Source of the DNA: Phaeotremella fagi
Taxonomy: Eukaryota; Basidiomycota; Tremellomycetes; Tremellales; Phaeotremellaceae
Direction: 5' to 3'
Assembly: GCA_001599715.1 (NCBI GenBank)
Contig: BCHU01000007.1
Span: 1,369,586 to 1,433,585 of the forward strand
DNA length: 64,000 nt
Below, in pieces: positions 61,292-64,000 of this stretch (positions within the stretch are counted from its first letter, which is position 1; each line of letters starts with the position of its first letter). Position numbers and translations under genes: made by a program. Under the pieces are notes generated by a model that worked only from the letters and a program-made list of their open reading frames with translations, had not been told where the DNA came from and ran no database searches.

Positions 61292-62407
61292 TTACGACGA
61301 ATAAAGTCTACTCAAACCTTCTGCAATCATCTCACTGTCCTTTTGGACCCTATCCTGACCAACTCCGAGGTGATGTTCATAACCACTTCGAAGCTCGGGT
61401 TTGTAGACATCATAGACATCCACATTATCATACCCTTCCTCGTGGAGTTCGCACTCTGCTTCGATTTGATCTTTTAACGAGCCTGACTCATCGTAGCTGA
61501 CTTCATAGGTATCGAGAGCATAGTTCTCGTTGTTGTCGTAAACTATGGTTCTTGATCTCATTCGTTTGGTCGTGAGGTTTATTGAGAACACTTGAACTAC
61601 CTCTTTATTCGCTGACATTGCGATCAAAGTGTTTTCGAGAGAGTAGTCTTCTTGGTGATCGGTACCAGGTTGTTGGTGGTCCATTGATTCGTCGCCTTCT
61701 AGACTCTGACTGTGTTCTCGTTGATACAAGACTGCCTCATCCAAGTGCTCAAATACCTTGCCGAGAGGGCCTTGGAGCACTTCTTCGAGATCAACACCTT
61801 TACAGTAGTACCAATCGGAGTTTTCTTGTTCGGTTTCGTCGGTCTGTTGGGTAGAACTCGCCTCAGGATGTGCTTGATTGTACACATCCAAGATACCATC
61901 GATAAACTGTGGTCTCTGGTTCCATACCTCCTGTAACATCTGACTTCCAACCTTGGATTGTTCTTCCGAGACCTTACCTGCTGCTTTTGAGTAATCATAG
62001 AAGTTTATTTTCTGACGCAGGATGATATGATCCATTGCATAAGTGAATCTATCTTGGAACGATTTCCCTCTCATCGCAAAAGTTGTTTCAACCAAACTCA
62101 AACTAATACCTTGGTAACCTAAAATGAAGGTTACCAATAACCTGTTTCGATCACCTGGATAGATTTCGATTTCTGAAATGATATTTTGTTTCTTTGAAAT
62201 CGCGAGGTAATGTTCAATCTTCTCATCTTCATCGTCGCTGTCGGGGATGAAATCACCAAATTTTATACCTCGACTGAACTCGGTGTAACGTAAATCACCA
62301 AGTGTTTCCTCGAGATTGGCTGCGGAACAGAATTGCCAATCGAAGATGGTAGCGATTGTGGGTGGGTTGGTTGGGTTTCGATCGCTTTGCATTGCGGTAT
62401 TTGACAT
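61292..62407 (-). CDS. Family C paralog 2, unknown function, internal repeat
   Basis: Single exon, 371 aa. Half 1 has FDWQFCSAANLEETLGDLRY, then YLAISKKQNIISEIEIYPGD, VTFILGYQGISLSLVETTFA, MRGKSFQDRFTYAMDHII. Half 2 has WYYCKGVDLEEVLQGPLGKV, FEHLDEAV, LIAMSANKEVVQVFSINL, SRTIVYDNNENYALDTYEV. Both paralogs end SEMIxEGLxxLY. A Gln/Glu-rich linker separates the halves. The upstream element is degenerate here (TTTAGAAGGCG and CATACAAAGGAT at about 62514-62550, with GCTCCAC at 62497). No known domain or targeting signal. Confidence 0.72.
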   Translation of the reverse strand: MSNTAMQSDRNPTNPPTIATIFDWQFCSAANLEETLGDLRYTEFSRGIKFGDFIPDSDDEDEKIEHYLAISKKQNIISEIEIYPGDRNRLLVTFILGYQGISLSLVETTFAMRGKSFQDRFTYAMDHIILRQKINFYDYSKAAGKVSEEQSKVGSQMLQEVWNQRPQFIDGILDVYNQAHPEASSTQQTDETEQENSDWYYCKGVDLEEVLQGPLGKVFEHLDEAVLYQREHSQSLEGDESMDHQQPGTDHQEDYSLENTLIAMSANKEVVQVFSINLTTKRMRSRTIVYDNNENYALDTYEVSYDESGSLKDQIEAECELHEEGYDNVDVYDVYKPELRSGYEHHLGVGQDRVQKDSEMIAEGLSRLYSS

Positions 62408-63262
62408 TGTGTGTGATTAGTGTTATTCGATGTTGAGAGGGAGTGGGGAAAAGAAATTGAAAAGAAAAATACCTACCACAAGGTATGAATGTGAGCTGCT
62501 CCACTGGACTTTGTTTAGAAGGCGATTCGGACTCTCATCATACAAAGGATACTTGAAAAACCCGAAAGAAAGAAGCACACTTGCATTTAGAAGGTGGAGC
62601 GAACACTTGACCGATAAACGTGTCTTGTGGACTTGACTCTTGTGAAAAAGAAGTAACAACTGTGATTTGGAAGGCTCTTGCCAAAGCAGGTCATATTGGA
62701 AATGCGAGAAGACAACATCTACATATGCAAATCATGATGCTTATAGCCTTCTTTGAACTGGATGACTTCCTGTTGGGAGTTGATGGGGCAACAGATGACA
62801 GAGGATGGGGGTACATGTGTTTTCTTGTGACCACCGGCTTGAATCAAAAGATTCTCTCGTTGTTTTCGCAAGGATGATCTTCGGAGCCTTTTGATATCAG
62901 CTTGTATGCCCTCTGGTGTGCGAGATCTATCGCTCGGAGCATTATTGTACAGCCATTTGAACACAAAGGAGAGATCCAAGAACCCGAATCGTGCCAAAAG
63001 AAATCAGCCACGAACCACATGTCAGTTGAAACTCTCGACCACAACATCAACACCACTTTGACATTTACATCCAACCTCATTTTATTCTTCATTTCATGTT
63101 GTTAGATATATACTCATAGATCCATACATTGTATATGATAACACTATATACCCAACACCAACATTCATTCAGTAGTAGTACATAAAATACAATACGTTAT
63201 AGCTGTAACAAGTGGACTTTACTTTAATCCCTTCCGTTAATTTTCGTCTTCATCAGGTCATC
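62408..63262. other. Intergenic, 855 bp
   Basis: It holds the promoter of family C gene 2 with GCTCCAC (62497) and its inverted form GGTGGAGC (62593-62600). No other gene is supported. Short frames on both strands lack codon structure or recognisable domains. Confidence 0.4.
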
Positions 63263-64000
63263 ATGGATCATTCAGAGTTTGATTCAAGATTCCAGGTTCG
63301 AATATATGGCTTCAGCGGTGGTGGTGGGTGAAGGCGAAGTAGGGAGACTGACTTAAAGTTTCTTTAGAGAGTGTTATCCAATTCCTCAGTCAGAAAGGTA
63401 ACTTCAGATCTATCTCCTACTGACCAGTAGTTCATATCATCCGAGTCATCTCACACCAACAATGGGCTCAGGCTTTCGTTTCTTCCATCGAAGACGTTCA
63501 AGTTTGTTTAGATCAAAAAAGTGTTTTGATAAATAACGGAATGTCAGTGTTTTCTATAGCAAAAACTGACCAATTTAGCACTATCGATTATGAACCAATT
63601 CTTAATCACCAACATCCCTGGCACTTTCCTACTTCCCCTCCAAATTTCCACTCAGATCAACCCAATCCCAATCACTACCAATATCCACGAGGTATTCGAC
63701 CAGATTTATATTCCACAGGCTACAATTTAGATCCGCAAGGGGCGTTACCAAGAAACTTGTACATTGTCAATCTACCTTTCAGCATAGATGTGTAAGTTAT
63801 ATACAGTTGATTGAGTGCTGAAGTCACCCAGTGCACACTTCAAATCCCTCTTCTCACGTTTTGGACTGGTCGAGCATTCCGACATCTTAGTGGTTCCGGA
63901 TAAATTGGGTCGTCGAAGGGGTTTCGTTCTGATGTCAACTCACCGAGAAGCAAGTCAGGCTTTGGGACAGATTAACGGACAGTTTATTCAGTGGGTCGGA
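63263..64000 (+). CDS. RRM RNA-binding protein, 3' partial
   Basis: It starts MDHSEFDSRFQ. Exon 2 (RVLSNSSVRK) and exon 3 (AFVSSIEDVQVCLDQKSVLI, a linker with PPNFHSDQPNPNHYQYPRGI) lead to an RNA recognition motif with RNP2 LYIVNLPF and RNP1 RRGFVLMS, joined across an intron at 63793-63831 (GTAAGT...CCCAG). The window ends inside the RRM after GQINGQFIQWVG. Likely a fungal mRNA-binding protein; the exact orthology cannot be decided from this part. Confidence 0.8.

Noticed and set aside
62719..62997. Minus-strand 92-aa frame starting MARFGFLDLSF
   Set aside because: No recognisable domain, overlapping frames of equal length on the other strand, in an AT-varied intergenic region.

Overview
The window is nuclear DNA of a basidiomycete fungus, most likely a tremellomycete (Cryptococcus/Kwoniella-like). 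That is inferred from the many 40-60 nt introns with GTRNGT donors and CTAAC/CTGAC branch sites, the density of multi-exon genes on both strands, and the gene types. It has no operons. I saw no convincing tRNA or rRNA gene, intact transposon or CRISPR array.

Conserved single-copy genes: a peroxisomal-type Lon protease (5' end cut off), a PSD/PsiD-like decarboxylase, an extended SDR epimerase, a Zn2Cys6 regulator facing a tandem pair of MFS transporters, NAC alpha, a Sec14/CRAL-TRIO protein, SRP14, an FRG1-like protein, two aldo/keto reductases, a YMC020W-like alpha/beta hydrolase, a DUF6534-type 7-TM protein, UFD1, a Tlg2-type syntaxin and an RRM protein (3' end cut off). At 51-53 kb one gene fuses a PhyH/PhnY-type 2-oxoglutarate dioxygenase to a PhnZ-type HD di-iron oxygenase, which looks like a complete oxidative phosphonate-degradation pathway in one polypeptide.

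Between these lie lineage-specific paralog families of no recognised function. Family A is four tandem genes at 3.9-8.4 kb. Family D is two tandem F-box-like genes at 10.1-13.3 kb. Family B is ten small genes and one pseudogene in two blocks (24-29.5 kb on minus, 38-43.7 kb on plus), built from one or two copies of a beta-rich module ending near VDIS. Family C is two genes at 59.6-62.4 kb, each with an internal repeat. Several family B and C genes share an upstream element (CNCCTTTSATA ... GTCTTCCAA), which suggests common regulation. One family B protein starts with two G-F/L-Q-A/F-G repeats that resemble the core of RHIM-like fungal amyloid signalling motifs.

Exon boundaries were worked out by hand from splice signals, frame and known family sequences. 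They are exact for most genes described exon by exon and approximate where stated.
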